This document shows, piece by piece, positions 1 to 8,570 of a DNA stretch of 64,000 nt. The translations under genes were made by a program, and so were the position numbers. Below the pieces are notes generated by a model. That model did no database searches and was not told the origin of the DNA. It saw nothing but the letters and a program-made list of their open reading frames with translations. Numbering within the stretch: position 1 is the stretch's first letter; each line of letters begins with the position of its first letter. Source of the stretch: Mesorhizobium sp. (lineage in GTDB: Bacteria; Pseudomonadota; Alphaproteobacteria; Rhizobiales; Rhizobiaceae); NCBI GenBank assembly GCA_004963905.1, contig SUGL01000001.1, forward strand, positions 124,001-188,000. Direction: 5' to 3'.

Positions 1-23
1 TCGGCGGCCGAGATGGTCAGCAT
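1..23 (-). CDS. Start of an unidentified gene, cut by window edge
   Basis: An ATG on the minus strand at position 23 follows a GGAG motif six bases upstream. It opens a frame that runs off the window after about seven codons (M-L-T-I-S-A-A). It lies 25 bases downstream of the lapA-like gene on the same strand, so it could be the last gene of the sppA-ihfB-lapA group. Too little is present to name a product. Confidence 0.3.
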
Positions 24-48
24 GGAAGGCTCCGTAGCGGCACGCTGT

Positions 49-381
49 TCAGTTCGTGGGCTTGGGCAGCACCGGCCCTTTCGGCGCCGCGGGCGCGCGG
101 CTCACGGCCTGGCGCAGGTTCTCGGCCTCCAGGCCGCGCTGGCGCGCGAGCTTGCGGTAGCGGCCCTGCTTCACCCAGGTCGCCATGCTGCCAACGACCA
201 TGCCGACGGCCAGAGCCAGGAACAGGAAGATGAAAAGCGGCAAGTTCAGCGTCAGCGCCGGATTACCGGGATGGAACGGGTCGAGCGTGAAGGCGACCGG
301 CCCGCGGTTGGCGACGGCAAGCGCAATCAGGATGATGGCCAGCGGCACGAAGACCACGACGAGCACGAAGCGATTGAACAT
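49..381 (-). CDS. LapA/DUF1049 family inner-membrane protein
   Basis: A 110-residue protein with two hydrophobic helices (about residues 5-25 and 46-68) joined by a short loop containing a V-A-N-R-G-P stretch, followed by a basic cytoplasmic tail that could form a short coiled coil. This is the usual layout of DUF1049/LapA-domain proteins, whose E. coli relative acts with LapB in control of LPS assembly. The gene follows ihfB on the same strand, an arrangement common in rhizobia. Assignment is by architecture. A direct role in LPS assembly is inferred, although the lpt genes 2 kb away make the setting compatible. Confidence 0.75.
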   Translation of the reverse strand: MFNRFVLVVVFVPLAIILIALAVANRGPVAFTLDPFHPGNPALTLNLPLFIFLFLALAVGMVVGSMATWVKQGRYRKLARQRGLEAENLRQAVSRAPAAPKGPVLPKPTN

Positions 382-412
382 CAGATCTCCATGGAGAGGC
401 GGTTTGAAGCGC

Positions 413-463
413 GCATGTCCTTGTCCCGAAACCGGCCTCCACTTTCGGGAGACATGCTTTGAG
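413..463. repeat. Intergenic palindromic repeat, family B (copy 1)
   Basis: The spacer between ihfB and the lapA-like gene contains an imperfect dyad: a left arm with GCATGTCC, a core reading CCCGAAACCGGCCTCCACTTTCGGG, and a right arm GACATGC. Related copies lie at 8481-8532 and 54764-54810. The pattern (CATG-type ends around a GAAAACCG...CACTTTTCGGG core) is typical of short rhizobial intergenic palindromes. Transcribed, it would form a hairpin between the two genes. Confidence 0.6.
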
Positions 464-498
464 CGCCCAGACGTCGTTTCGACCCGCCGGCGCGGCGC

Positions 499-783
499 CT
501 ATTTGCCGCCGTTCAGCCGTTCGCGCAACTCCTTGCCGGTCTTGAAGAACGGCACCCACTTCTCCTCGACCTCGACGGATTCGCCGGTGCGCGGGTTGCG
601 GCCGGTGCGAGCGGGGCGGTTTTTCACCGAAAAGGCACCGAAACCGCGCAGCTCGACCCTGTTGCCTTCGGCAAGCGCGTCGGTGATCTCGTCAAAGATG
701 GCGCCGACGATGTTTTCGACGTCGCGCAGGAAAAGATGCGGGTTGCGTGCAGCAATGATCTGCACAAGTTCGGATTTGATCAT
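499..783 (-). CDS. ihfB: Integration host factor subunit beta
   Basis: A 94-residue HU/IHF-family DNA-bending protein. It opens with M-I-K-S-E-L-V, carries the helical dimer body with the V-E-L-R-G-F-G-A-F segment near residues 45-55, and has the beta-arm sequence [12 protein letters not shown] whose proline intercalates DNA in this family. The length and the E-x-x-W-V-P-F-F-K-x-G-K-E-L end match IHF-beta rather than HU. It pairs with IHF-alpha, encoded elsewhere, to bend DNA at sigma-54 promoters and other sites. It lies downstream of sppA with a 78-base gap. Confidence 0.93.
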   Translation of the reverse strand: MIKSELVQIIAARNPHLFLRDVENIVGAIFDEITDALAEGNRVELRGFGAFSVKNRPARTGRNPRTGESVEVEEKWVPFFKTGKELRERLNGGK

Positions 784-861
784 GAGAACGTTCCCCGTAA
801 ACCACTGCGGTCAAATTATCAGGATGATTTTATTGCTTTTTTGGCTCGTCCCAACGGCTTG

Positions 862-1815
862 TCAAGGGTGCCAGACTGAAACGAGACCGTCAAGAAACAA
901 GCGGTCGGCGCCAAGCTCGTGAATGACATCGGCGCCGGCGTCCGGCAGGCCGAGCGCACTGGCGACGGCTTTGGTCATGCTTTTCGAAAACAGGTAGCCG
1001 CGCCCCTCTGTGTTCTTCCATTCGACGACCTTGAGCTTGCTGTCGACGCCTTTGGTCGCCAGCCAGCCGATCGCCTCGGTCTCGCCGCCGACCGCGTCGA
1101 CAAGGTGATTGCCGAGTGCCTGGCGGCCGGTGAAGATCGAACCGTCGGCCAGCGCCAGCGCCTGCTCATGCGTCATTTTGCGCCGCTCGGCGACGATGCC
1201 GACGAACCAGTCATAGCTGTCGAGAATGAGCTTGCGCACCATGGCGCGCTCGTCGTCATTGGTCGGCTTGAAAGGCGAGGGCGAAGCCTTGAGCGGCGAG
1301 GATTTCACTTCCTCGAGCTTGATGCCGAGCTTGTCCATCAGGCCGCTGACATCGGGATACTGGATCAGCACGCCGATCGAGCCGACGATCGAGGTCTGAC
1401 GGGCAACGATGTGGTCGGCCGCGCTTGCGATCATGTAGCCGGCCGATGCCGCCAGCGTGCCGACCTCGGCCACGACAGGCTTGTCGGCGGCAAGCTTGCG
1501 CACTTCCTCATAGATCGACTCGCCGCCGACCGTGGTGCCTCCGGGCGAATCGATCGACAGGATGACGCCTTTCACGGTCGGCGATTTGCGGATCGTCTCC
1601 AGCCTTTTGATCAGCTCCTCGTCCTCGGTGATGGTGCCTTCGATCTTGACCTTGGCGATGTGATCGACCGCCTGGCCGGCAAAATCCTCGTCATAAACCC
1701 ATGCCGAAAAGGCGATCAGCGCCGCCGCCAGAACCACAAACGCGGCCACGCGCCAGAACGTCAGCTTGCGGCGCAAGCGGCGGCGGTCGATCAGGTCGTC
1801 GGCTCTCATTGCCAT
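862..1815 (-). CDS. sppA: Signal peptide peptidase SppA (short form)
   Basis: A 317-residue membrane-anchored serine protease that degrades cleaved signal peptides. A basic N-terminus (R-R-R-L-R-R-K) precedes one transmembrane helix at about residues 25-44. The peptidase core carries D-S-P-G-G-T-T, the serine region L-A-A-S-A-G-Y-M-I-A-S-A and the lysine region S-S-P-L-K-A-S-P-S-P-F, matching the Ser-Lys dyad of 36-kDa-type SppA. The ATG at 1815 is preferred because GTGAGG lies seven bases upstream; a GTG at 1827 is the alternative. It is the first gene of the sppA-ihfB-lapA group and is divergent from lptC across about 290 bases. Confidence 0.92.
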   Translation of the reverse strand: MAMRADDLIDRRRLRRKLTFWRVAAFVVLAAALIAFSAWVYDEDFAGQAVDHIAKVKIEGTITEDEELIKRLETIRKSPTVKGVILSIDSPGGTTVGGESIYEEVRKLAADKPVVAEVGTLAASAGYMIASAADHIVARQTSIVGSIGVLIQYPDVSGLMDKLGIKLEEVKSSPLKASPSPFKPTNDDERAMVRKLILDSYDWFVGIVAERRKMTHEQALALADGSIFTGRQALGNHLVDAVGGETEAIGWLATKGVDSKLKVVEWKNTEGRGYLFSKSMTKAVASALGLPDAGADVIHELGADRLFLDGLVSVWHP

Positions 1816-2109
1816 TGTCAGCCTCACAATCGGTGGGAAAAGACGCTTTTAAAGCAAGCGCCCACGCGCCGCTACCGTTTCCTGCCAGTCGCGATCCCGG
1901 CGATGGACGTTGACGGCGACCTCACGAAAAATTAACGCAGCCGGGCCCTATCTGCTATGAAAGGCTGGCAGTTCAGCCGAATTCGTCCTAGTCGTGCGGT
2001 AGTAGCCGTCACATTTTTGCAGTTTTCCTCCGCTTGTGCTTGCTTGCGGGGGCCGGCATACCACCTATAAGCGGTGTTTGGCGGGGCAAGGGCTCATTAG
2101 AAAACAGTC

Positions 2110-2823
2110 ATGTTGGCGCGATCTGACGAAACGAGCGATGCCGAAATGGTGTCGGCTGCCGCTGGCGAAAGCGGCACGCGCGGCGACGCGTTCGACCGCG
2201 CGCAGCGGCATTCGCGCCGCGTGCGCGTGCTGAAGTTCGCGGTGCCGCTGCTCGCGGCGGCAATAGCGGTCGCCTTTCCGGTCTATTCCTATCTCGCCGC
2301 GCCGGTGTCGGTCTCGGTGCAGGCCGATGGCACCGCCTTTTCGGACGGCAAGCTGGTGATGGCCAATCCCAAGCTCAACGGCTTCACCAAGCAGAAACTG
2401 CCTTATTCGCTGACGGCGACCCGGGCGACACAGGATGTCGGCAAGCAGGACATCATCGACCTCGACGGCATCAACGCCAAATTGCCCGTCGCCAGCGACA
2501 ATGTCGTGGCCGTCGATGCCGCGCATGGCATCTACGATCGCGGCGCCAACACGATGGACCTGACCAGCGATGTCTCGGTGACCACCACCGACGGCATGGT
2601 GGCCAAGTTCAAATCGGTCTTCCTAGACATGGGCAAAGGCTCTATGAAGACGAGCAATCCGGTCGATGTCAGCCGCGGCGGGTCGCGCATCACCGCCGAC
2701 TCGATGTCGGTGGAAGAGAACGGCAAGGTCGTGGTCTTCGAGAACCGTGTGCGCGTCAACATCGATCCGGCCGCTCTGAAGGCGGCGGGGGTCAAGAGTG
2801 GAGAAGAGAATGCGTCGCAGTAA
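2110..2823 (+). CDS. lptC: LPS export ABC transporter periplasmic protein LptC
   Basis: A 237-residue bitopic protein: a cytoplasmic N-terminus rich in Arg/His to residue 40, one transmembrane segment (about residues 41-62), then a periplasmic beta-rich domain with repeating N-P-K-L-N-G-F, Y-D-R-G-A-N-T-M-D-L and G-S-R-I-T-A-D-S strand motifs typical of the LptC/OstA fold. LptC passes LPS from the LptBFG transporter to LptA. Its end overlaps lptA by 14 bases and lptB follows directly, so the three form a translationally coupled export module. Confidence 0.9.
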   Translation: MLARSDETSDAEMVSAAAGESGTRGDAFDRAQRHSRRVRVLKFAVPLLAAAIAVAFPVYSYLAAPVSVSVQADGTAFSDGKLVMANPKLNGFTKQKLPYSLTATRATQDVGKQDIIDLDGINAKLPVASDNVVAVDAAHGIYDRGANTMDLTSDVSVTTTDGMVAKFKSVFLDMGKGSMKTSNPVDVSRGGSRITADSMSVEENGKVVVFENRVRVNIDPAALKAAGVKSGEENASQ

Positions 2824-3402
2824 ATCCGCGTGGCTTCTGGGCGCAGCCTCGGCACTGCTGTTGCTGGGAACGGCGAATTCGTTTGCGCAGTCGAGCGCGA
2901 GCAGTCAGATCTCCGGGCTGAAATTGTCGGGCGACCAGCCGATCCAGATCGAAAGCGACAAGCTCGAGGTTCGGCAGAACGAGAGCATGGCCGTCTTCAG
3001 CGGCAATGTGACGGTCAATCAGGGCCCGACCCTGCTCAAGTCCGGCAAGATGACGGTCTACTACGTCAAGGATGCCAACGCCCCCAAAGGCGCGGCGGCC
3101 GGCGCGTCGGCGATGACCGGTGCCGCCAACATCGACCATCTCGTGGTCGAGAACAAAGTCTACATCAAATCGAATGACCAGATCGCCACCGGTGACACCG
3201 GTACGTTCGACATGAAGACGCAGGTGCTGGTGCTAAAAGGCAAGGAAGTGGTGCTGTCGCAGGGCGACAACGTGCTCAAGGGCTGCAAGCTCACCGTGCA
3301 GATGAAAAGCGGCCTCGGCAATGTCGAAGGTTGTCCTCGCGTCATCATGTCGTTCAAACCCCAGAAGCAAGGAGAGCAGCAGCAGGGAGCGTCGAACAAC
3401 TA

Positions 3403-3403
<1 letters not shown>
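2810..3403 (+). CDS. lptA: LPS transport periplasmic protein LptA
   Basis: A 197-residue protein with a clear signal peptide (R-R-S-K then a leucine/alanine-rich core, cleavage near S-F-A-Q) and an OstA/LptA beta-jellyroll domain containing [11 protein letters not shown] and the [12 protein letters not shown] repeat. It bridges the periplasm and carries LPS from LptC to LptD. The ATG at 2810 is chosen because GGAG lies seven bases upstream; a GTG at 2798 is the alternative. The stop overlaps the lptB start (TAATG). Confidence 0.92.
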
Positions 3404-4221
<818 letters not shown>

Positions 4222-4353
4222 AGCGCGTCGCGATCTTTCACGCTCTAAGCGCGAAATTCCGGTTCTGCCGCAATTTCTCGCTGATTTTTTCCGGTTTCCC
4301 GCCAATTCCGCCCCGGATAACGCTCCGGTAAGCCCTTCCTGCTAGCGTTTTCC

Positions 4354-4382
4354 TTGACAAGCAAAAGCCGGGCCAGTTTCTA
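4354..4382 (+). promoter_or_regulatory. Candidate sigma-70 promoter for rpoN
   Basis: TTGACA at 4354-4359, a 17-base spacer and TTTCTA at 4377-4382 lie about 55 bases before the rpoN start. The -35 is a perfect match and the -10 is weak but acceptable for a rhizobial housekeeping promoter. This would let rpoN be transcribed separately from the lpt genes. Confidence 0.4.
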
Positions 4383-4437
4383 TGCCCGACCGAAAAACCT
4401 TCAGTTCGATGCGTAGACGAGGCGTTTGAATTCCATC

Positions 4438-5970
4438 ATGGCGCTGGCGGCCAAACTGCAGCTCAGACAGTCCCAGTCGCTGGTGATGACGCCCCAGCTG
4501 ATGCAGTCGATCCGGTTGCTGCAGCTCACCCATGTCGAGCTCGAACGTTTCATCGACGAGGAAATCGAGCGCAATCCGCTGCTGGAGCGGGCCGAGCCGC
4601 AGGATGAGGCCGGCGGCAACCAGCTGCAGAAGAACGAGACCGCGCCGGAACCCGCGGCCGGGGGCGATTGGTTCGAAGGCGAGACGGAATGGAGCGCCGA
4701 GGCGATCTCGGAAAAGCTCGACTCTTCGCTGGAAAACCTGTTTCCCGACGATCCCGGCACGAGCGAGAGGCTGGGGCCGGACCTGACTGCGCAATGGAAG
4801 TCGGCGTCCGGAGGCAGCGCCGCCGGCGCATCGTCGTCGGAAGGCTTCGACGTCGGCGAGATGGCCGCGACGATTATGACGCTGCGCGAACATGTCGGCG
4901 AACAGATCGCTATGGCCTTCCCCGACCCTGCCGAACGCCTGATCGCAGGCGAGCTCGCCGACAGCCTCGACGAGGCCGGCTATCTGCGTGCCGACCTGGA
5001 AGAAATCGCCGCGCGGCTGGGCGCGGACAATGCGGCCGTGGCGCACGTGCTGGAGGTCTGCCAGACGTTTGAGCCGGCCGGCCTGTTTGCCCGCGATCTC
5101 GCCGAGTGCCTGTCGCTGCAGCTTGCCATACGCGACCGGCTCGATCCGGCGATGAAGGCGCTGGTCGCCAATCTCGAGCTGCTCGCGCGGCGGGATTTCC
5201 AGACGCTGAAGCGCATCTGCGGTGTCGACGAGGAAGATCTTCTCGACATGCTGGCCGAGATCCGGGCGCTCGATCCGCGGCCCGGCACGGCGTTTTCGGG
5301 CGGGGCGAGCGACGCCATCGTCGCCGATGTCGAGGTACGGGCGGCCGCCGACGGCAGCTGGGCCGTGGAGCTCAATCCCGATACGCTGCCGCGCGTTCTG
5401 GTCGACAATGTCTACTTTGCCCGCGTCTCCAGCCATGCCAAGGACCAAGCGGAGAAGGACTTTTTGGCCGAATGCCTGCAAAACGCCAACTGGCTGACGC
5501 GCAGCCTCGACCAGAGGGCGAAAACCATCCTGAAAGTGGCCTCGGAAATCGTGCGCCAGCAGGATGCGTTCCTCGTCCATGGCGTGCGGCATCTCAAGCC
5601 CCTCAACCTGCGCACTGTGGCCGACGCCATCGGCATGCATGAATCGACCGTGAGCCGCGTCACCGCCAACAAATACATGCTGACGCCGCGCGGCGTCTTC
5701 GAATTGCGCTATTTCTTCACCGCTTCGATCGCCTCCGCGGAAGGCGGCGAAGCCCATTCCTCGGAAGCCGTGCGCGACCGCATCAAGCAGCTGATCGACG
5801 AGGAAAAGCCCGCCGACGTGCTTTCCGACGACGCCATCGTCGACATGCTGAGGGAAAGCGGCGTCGACATCGCCCGCCGCACGGTAGCCAAATACCGGGA
5901 AGGCATGAACATCCCTTCATCGGTGCAGCGGCGCCGGGAGAAGCGGGCGCTGGCCAACGCCGGGCGCTAG
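4438..5970 (+). CDS. rpoN: RNA polymerase sigma-54 factor
   Basis: A 510-residue sigma-54. Region I holds the glutamine/leucine-rich activator-interacting segment (R-Q-S-Q-S-L-V-M-T-P-Q-L-M-Q). An acidic region II follows, then the core-binding and HTH regions, with E-S-T-V-S-R-V-T-A-N-K near residue 405. It ends with the RpoN box A-R-R-T-V-A-K-Y-R-E-G-M-N-I-P and R-R-R-E-K-R. The ATG at 4438 gives the common rhizobial M-A-L start; an in-frame TTG at 4426 next to GAGG could also be used. It is followed by hpf and ptsN, the conserved rpoN neighbourhood linking nitrogen and carbon control. Confidence 0.95.
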   Translation: MALAAKLQLRQSQSLVMTPQLMQSIRLLQLTHVELERFIDEEIERNPLLERAEPQDEAGGNQLQKNETAPEPAAGGDWFEGETEWSAEAISEKLDSSLENLFPDDPGTSERLGPDLTAQWKSASGGSAAGASSSEGFDVGEMAATIMTLREHVGEQIAMAFPDPAERLIAGELADSLDEAGYLRADLEEIAARLGADNAAVAHVLEVCQTFEPAGLFARDLAECLSLQLAIRDRLDPAMKALVANLELLARRDFQTLKRICGVDEEDLLDMLAEIRALDPRPGTAFSGGASDAIVADVEVRAAADGSWAVELNPDTLPRVLVDNVYFARVSSHAKDQAEKDFLAECLQNANWLTRSLDQRAKTILKVASEIVRQQDAFLVHGVRHLKPLNLRTVADAIGMHESTVSRVTANKYMLTPRGVFELRYFFTASIASAEGGEAHSSEAVRDRIKQLIDEEKPADVLSDDAIVDMLRESGVDIARRTVAKYREGMNIPSSVQRRREKRALANAGR

Positions 5971-6050
5971 GGGCAGTTGATGTTCAACCAGCCTGACCCA
6001 GTTTGGTGCAGCCTTGAGGAACGGCGGATTTCCACAGTTTTCGTGCTTCA

Positions 6051-6079
6051 TTGACAAGCTGCAATGAAGTGTCTAGAAG
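6051..6079 (+). promoter_or_regulatory. Candidate sigma-70 promoter for hpf, in the rpoN-hpf spacer
   Basis: The 314-base rpoN-hpf spacer holds TTGACA (6051-6056), a 17-base spacer and TAGAAG (6074-6079). This gives a leader of about 200 bases before hpf. The leader is GC-rich with several short self-complementary stretches. I see no recognised riboswitch and no open frame with a convincing ribosome site in the rest of the spacer. Confidence 0.4.
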
Positions 6080-6284
6080 CCCGCCCGCATGAGCCGGGCC
6101 GTGATGCCCGCTCGCGAATGGGTCCGTCAAAGCAAGGCCTCGGACGGCCAAGAAGGCGACTTGTGATCAACCGGAAAGTTCGGGTCTAAAATCGGCGCGC
6201 GTGCCGCAGCAAAGCTTGTGCGCGCGCACCACGGGTATAAACTCGGGACAGTTTGAAGCCTGAGCAAGGAAGGTCAGTTTTCAG

Positions 6285-6869
6285 ATGAATCTGCGCATTT
6301 CGGGAAAACACATGGACATCGGCGATGCGTTCCGTACGCGCATCAACGATCGTGTCAACGAAGCCATCGAAAAGTATTTCGATCGGGGTTTTTCAGGACA
6401 TGTAACGGTCATCAAGGCGGGGTCGCGTTTCTCGGCCGATTGCATGATCCGTCTCGATTCCGGTGCCTCCCTGCAGGCGACCGGCGACGCCCAGGATCCC
6501 ACGCTTGCCTTCGAGACGGCCGCCGATCGCCTCGAAACGCGGCTGCGGCGCTACAAGCGCCGGCTGAAGTCGCACAGTTCCAATAACGCCAATGGCGAAT
6601 CCACCGACATCGCCTACACCGTGATGGAGCCACTCGCCGACGATGACGAGGAAATCCCGGAGAATTTTGCCCCGGCCATCGTCGCCGAATCGACCGTGAC
6701 GCTTCGCACCATGTCGGTGGCGTCGGCGGTCATCGAGCTCGACACCAAGGACAGCCCGGTTTTCGTTTTCCGCAACGCCGGAAACGACCATGTCAATATC
6801 GTCTACCGCCGGCCGGATGGAAACATCGGCTGGATCGATCCGTCGACGACCAAAGTCGCGCAGGGATAA
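6285..6869 (+). CDS. hpf: Ribosome hibernation-promoting factor, long form
   Basis: A 194-residue protein. The N-terminal S30AE/YfiA domain starts M-N-L-R-I-S-G-K-H-M-D-I-G and includes the G-S-R-F-S-A-D strand. A linker is followed by the C-terminal dimerisation domain of long HPFs (D-S-P-V-F-V-F-R-N-A-G and V-Y-R-R-P-D-G-N-I-G-W-I-D-P). Long HPF joins two 70S ribosomes into inactive 100S particles in stationary phase. AAGGAAGG lies upstream of the ATG. It sits between rpoN and ptsN as in most alphaproteobacteria. Confidence 0.92.
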   Translation: MNLRISGKHMDIGDAFRTRINDRVNEAIEKYFDRGFSGHVTVIKAGSRFSADCMIRLDSGASLQATGDAQDPTLAFETAADRLETRLRRYKRRLKSHSSNNANGESTDIAYTVMEPLADDDEEIPENFAPAIVAESTVTLRTMSVASAVIELDTKDSPVFVFRNAGNDHVNIVYRRPDGNIGWIDPSTTKVAQG

Positions 6870-6930
6870 AGAAAGCCGGCCGCGCGAGGGGGACGACCGG
6901 CGCGGCAGGCGAGCAAGGGATTTTTCAAGC

Positions 6931-7395
6931 ATGGATCTCAGCGATCTCATCAGCGTCTCGGCTATCATGCCGGCGTTGAAGGCGAATTCCAAAAAACAGC
7001 TTCTGCAATTGCTGTCGGAGAGGGCGGCGGCGATTTCCGGGATTCCGGAGCGGGAGGTGTTCGACACCATCCTGCAGCGCGAGCGGCTGGGCTCCACCGG
7101 TGTCGGCAACGGCATCGCCATTCCGCACGGCAAGCTCGCCGGCGTGAAGCGGATCGCGGGCGTATTCGCCCGGCTGGAGACGCCGGTCGATTTCGAGGCG
7201 CTCGACGACCAGCCGGTCGATCTGGTGTTCCTGCTGCTTGCGCCCGAAGGCGCCGGCGCCGACCATCTCAAGGCGCTGTCGCGCATCGCGCGCGTGCTGC
7301 GCGACGCCGACACTGTGGCCAAGATCAGAGGGACGCGCGACGCAGTCGCGATCCATGCTCTGCTGTCGGACACCCAGGCCTCGCACGCGGCCTGA
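6931..7395 (+). CDS. ptsN: Nitrogen-regulatory PTS protein EIIA-Ntr
   Basis: A 154-residue EIIA domain protein of the nitrogen phosphotransferase system. The phosphorylated histidine lies in G-V-G-N-G-I-A-I-P-H-G-K near residue 70, and the conserved F-L-L-L-A-P-E-G-A-G-A-D-H-L-K-A-L-S segment is present. In rhizobia this protein receives phosphate from NPr and modulates potassium transport, exopolysaccharide and ABC transporters. A full kdp operon lies 27 kb away; a link between the two is known in other species but not shown here. The gene ends eight bases before a family A repeat. Confidence 0.92.
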   Translation: MDLSDLISVSAIMPALKANSKKQLLQLLSERAAAISGIPEREVFDTILQRERLGSTGVGNGIAIPHGKLAGVKRIAGVFARLETPVDFEALDDQPVDLVFLLLAPEGAGADHLKALSRIARVLRDADTVAKIRGTRDAVAIHALLSDTQASHAA

Positions 7396-7402
7396 AGTTC
7401 TT

Positions 7403-7505
7403 AGAGCAGTTCATCGTTTCACGGAAACGCTGAACTGCTCTAGCTATTTGTTTTTACGCAATTCCGAACGGAAGGCCGCTCACACCTTTCCTGGAATTGC
7501 TTTAG
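7403..7505. repeat. Composite intergenic repeat, family A (copy 1, full length)
   Basis: Two joined dyads. The first pairs AGAGCAGTTCA with TGAACTGCTCT around a CGTTTCACGGAAACGC core. A short TATTTGTTTTTACG linker follows. The second pairs GCAATTCCGAACGG with TTCCTGGAATTGC. Related copies are at 20075-20150, 33526-33630, 53069-53186 (tandem) and 60306-60431, with a fragment at 18472-18493. The first hairpin could act as a terminator for ptsN. The family name is not known to me. Confidence 0.8.
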
Positions 7506-7579
7506 GTGAAGCCCTGTTTTTGGGGTAAAACCTTCAGGGGCCGCCGGGAGCGGCCCTCCATTTCAGATCATGACCAAGG

Positions 7580-7837
7580 TCAGTGAATAGCGACCGTGGT
7601 CAGATCGTTCTCCAGCGCGCCTGCCAGCGCCCGGTCACGGGCATCGGAAAGCAGGATCGGCTGACCGTTGGCGGCAAACAGCGCCCACAGTTCCAGGCCG
7701 GGCGCGATCTCGCCGAGGCCGGGGAAGCGGCCGCGCAGATCGTCGCTCGATACTTTCCTCAGGTAAGCGACCGAACCTTCGCCGAGATGGGCGAATTCGC
7801 CGCTGGTCATGGTCAGAGTTTCGTCAATTCTGTTCAT
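7580..7837 (-). CDS. DUF1150 family protein
   Basis: An 85-residue acidic protein with the DUF1150 pattern: F-A-H-L-G-E-G-S-V-A-Y-L-R-K-V near the N-terminus and L-W-A-L-F-A-A-N-G-Q-P-I-L-L-S-D near residues 50-66. Function unknown. It is nearly always found beside a small heat-shock gene in alphaproteobacteria, as here (hsp20 is 64 bases upstream on the same strand). The ATG at 7837 has AGGAGG seven bases upstream. Heat control through the hsp20 promoter is likely if the two are co-transcribed. Confidence 0.8.
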   Translation of the reverse strand: MNRIDETLTMTSGEFAHLGEGSVAYLRKVSSDDLRGRFPGLGEIAPGLELWALFAANGQPILLSDARDRALAGALENDLTTVAIH

Positions 7838-7901
7838 TTTCAAGCCTCCTTGGCGCGAGACGCCACTTCCGGCCGTCCCGCATTAGAGCCATCGGCGAAG
7901 A

Positions 7902-8327
7902 TCAGTCTTTCACCGATATGTTTATTTTCCGTACCAGCCGTTCTGCCTCCGGACGGTCGAGATCGATCGACAAAAGGCCATTCTTCAGCTCCGCGCCGAT
8001 CACCCGCATGCCGTCGGCCAGCACGAAGCAGCGCTGGAACTGGCGTGCGGCGATGCCCCGGTGGAGGAACTCGCGCTCGGTGTCGTCGGTCTGGCGTCCG
8101 CGCACGATCAGCTGGTTTTCCTCCGTGGTGACGTCGAGATCACTCTCGGCGAAACCCGCCACGGCAAGCGTGATGCGCAGCCGCTCGGCATTACCGTCGG
8201 AGGCGCTCAGGCGCTCGATGTTATACGGAGGATAGCTGTCGCCCGACTTCGCCAAACGCTCCAGCGTCTTTTCCATGGCGTCGAAACCCAAGAGAAGCGG
8301 GCTCGAAAAGGGCGTCATTCGGCTCAT
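7902..8327 (-). CDS. Small heat-shock protein, Hsp20/IbpA family
   Basis: A 141-residue alpha-crystallin-type chaperone. The N-terminal arm (S-S-P-L-L-L-G-F-D) precedes a crystallin domain with Y-P-P-Y-N-I-E, L-A-V-A-G-F-A-E-S-D-L-D-V and E-F-L-H-R-G-I-A-A-R-Q-F-Q-R-C-F. The tail has the I-N-I form of the I-x-I motif used for oligomerisation. It holds unfolding proteins for refolding by DnaK/ClpB. The ATG at 8327 is backed by GAGAGGAC; the frame stays open further upstream but without family similarity. An RpoH-type promoter lies about 70 bases upstream. Confidence 0.92.
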   Translation of the reverse strand: MSRMTPFSSPLLLGFDAMEKTLERLAKSGDSYPPYNIERLSASDGNAERLRITLAVAGFAESDLDVTTEENQLIVRGRQTDDTEREFLHRGIAARQFQRCFVLADGMRVIGAELKNGLLSIDLDRPEAERLVRKINISVKD

Positions 8328-8395
8328 GTTACACTGTCCTCTCAAGAGCGACATAAACTGGAAAAACCCGGATGGCATTTTTCCCGATGGTCTTG

Positions 8396-8424
8396 ATATG
8401 GTCCGCCGCGCGAACAAGTTCAAG
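8396..8424 (-). promoter_or_regulatory. RpoH (sigma-32) type promoter for hsp20
   Basis: Read on the minus strand: CTTGAA (8424-8419), a 17-base spacer, then CCATAT (8401-8396). This fits the CTTGAA-N17-CCANAT consensus reported for rhizobial RpoH promoters. It leaves a leader of about 65 bases before the hsp20 ATG, and the DUF1150 gene is probably carried on the same transcript. Confidence 0.7.
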
Positions 8425-8480
8425 CCGCTGAAATCAGGATGACGTTTCGTTGAACCGCCATCCTGGTTCAGCTCTTCGTT

Positions 8481-8532
8481 GGAGCATGATCTTGTCCGAA
8501 AACCGGTTCCCACTTTTCGGGATCATGCTCTA
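8481..8532. repeat. Intergenic palindromic repeat, family B (copy 2)
   Basis: A near-perfect dyad: GGAGCATGATC pairs with GATCATGCTC, and inside it CCGAAAACCGG faces CCACTTTTCGG. It lies between the divergent hsp20 and nucleoside hydrolase genes, upstream of the hsp20 promoter, and so may insulate the two. Copies 1 and 3 are at 413-463 and 54764-54810. Confidence 0.75.
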
Positions 8533-8570
8533 AACCCCGCCCAAAAAGACTCCCCAAAAAAGGAATTGAA

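Noticed and set aside
4342..5757. A 471-codon frame opposite rpoN
   Set aside because: Antisense to a clear sigma-54 gene; composition is that of a mirror frame.
8328..8395. ROSE-type RNA thermometer before hsp20
   Set aside because: The leader has GAGAGGAC near the start but not the U-U/C-G-C-U element typical of ROSE; the RpoH promoter explains heat control well enough.
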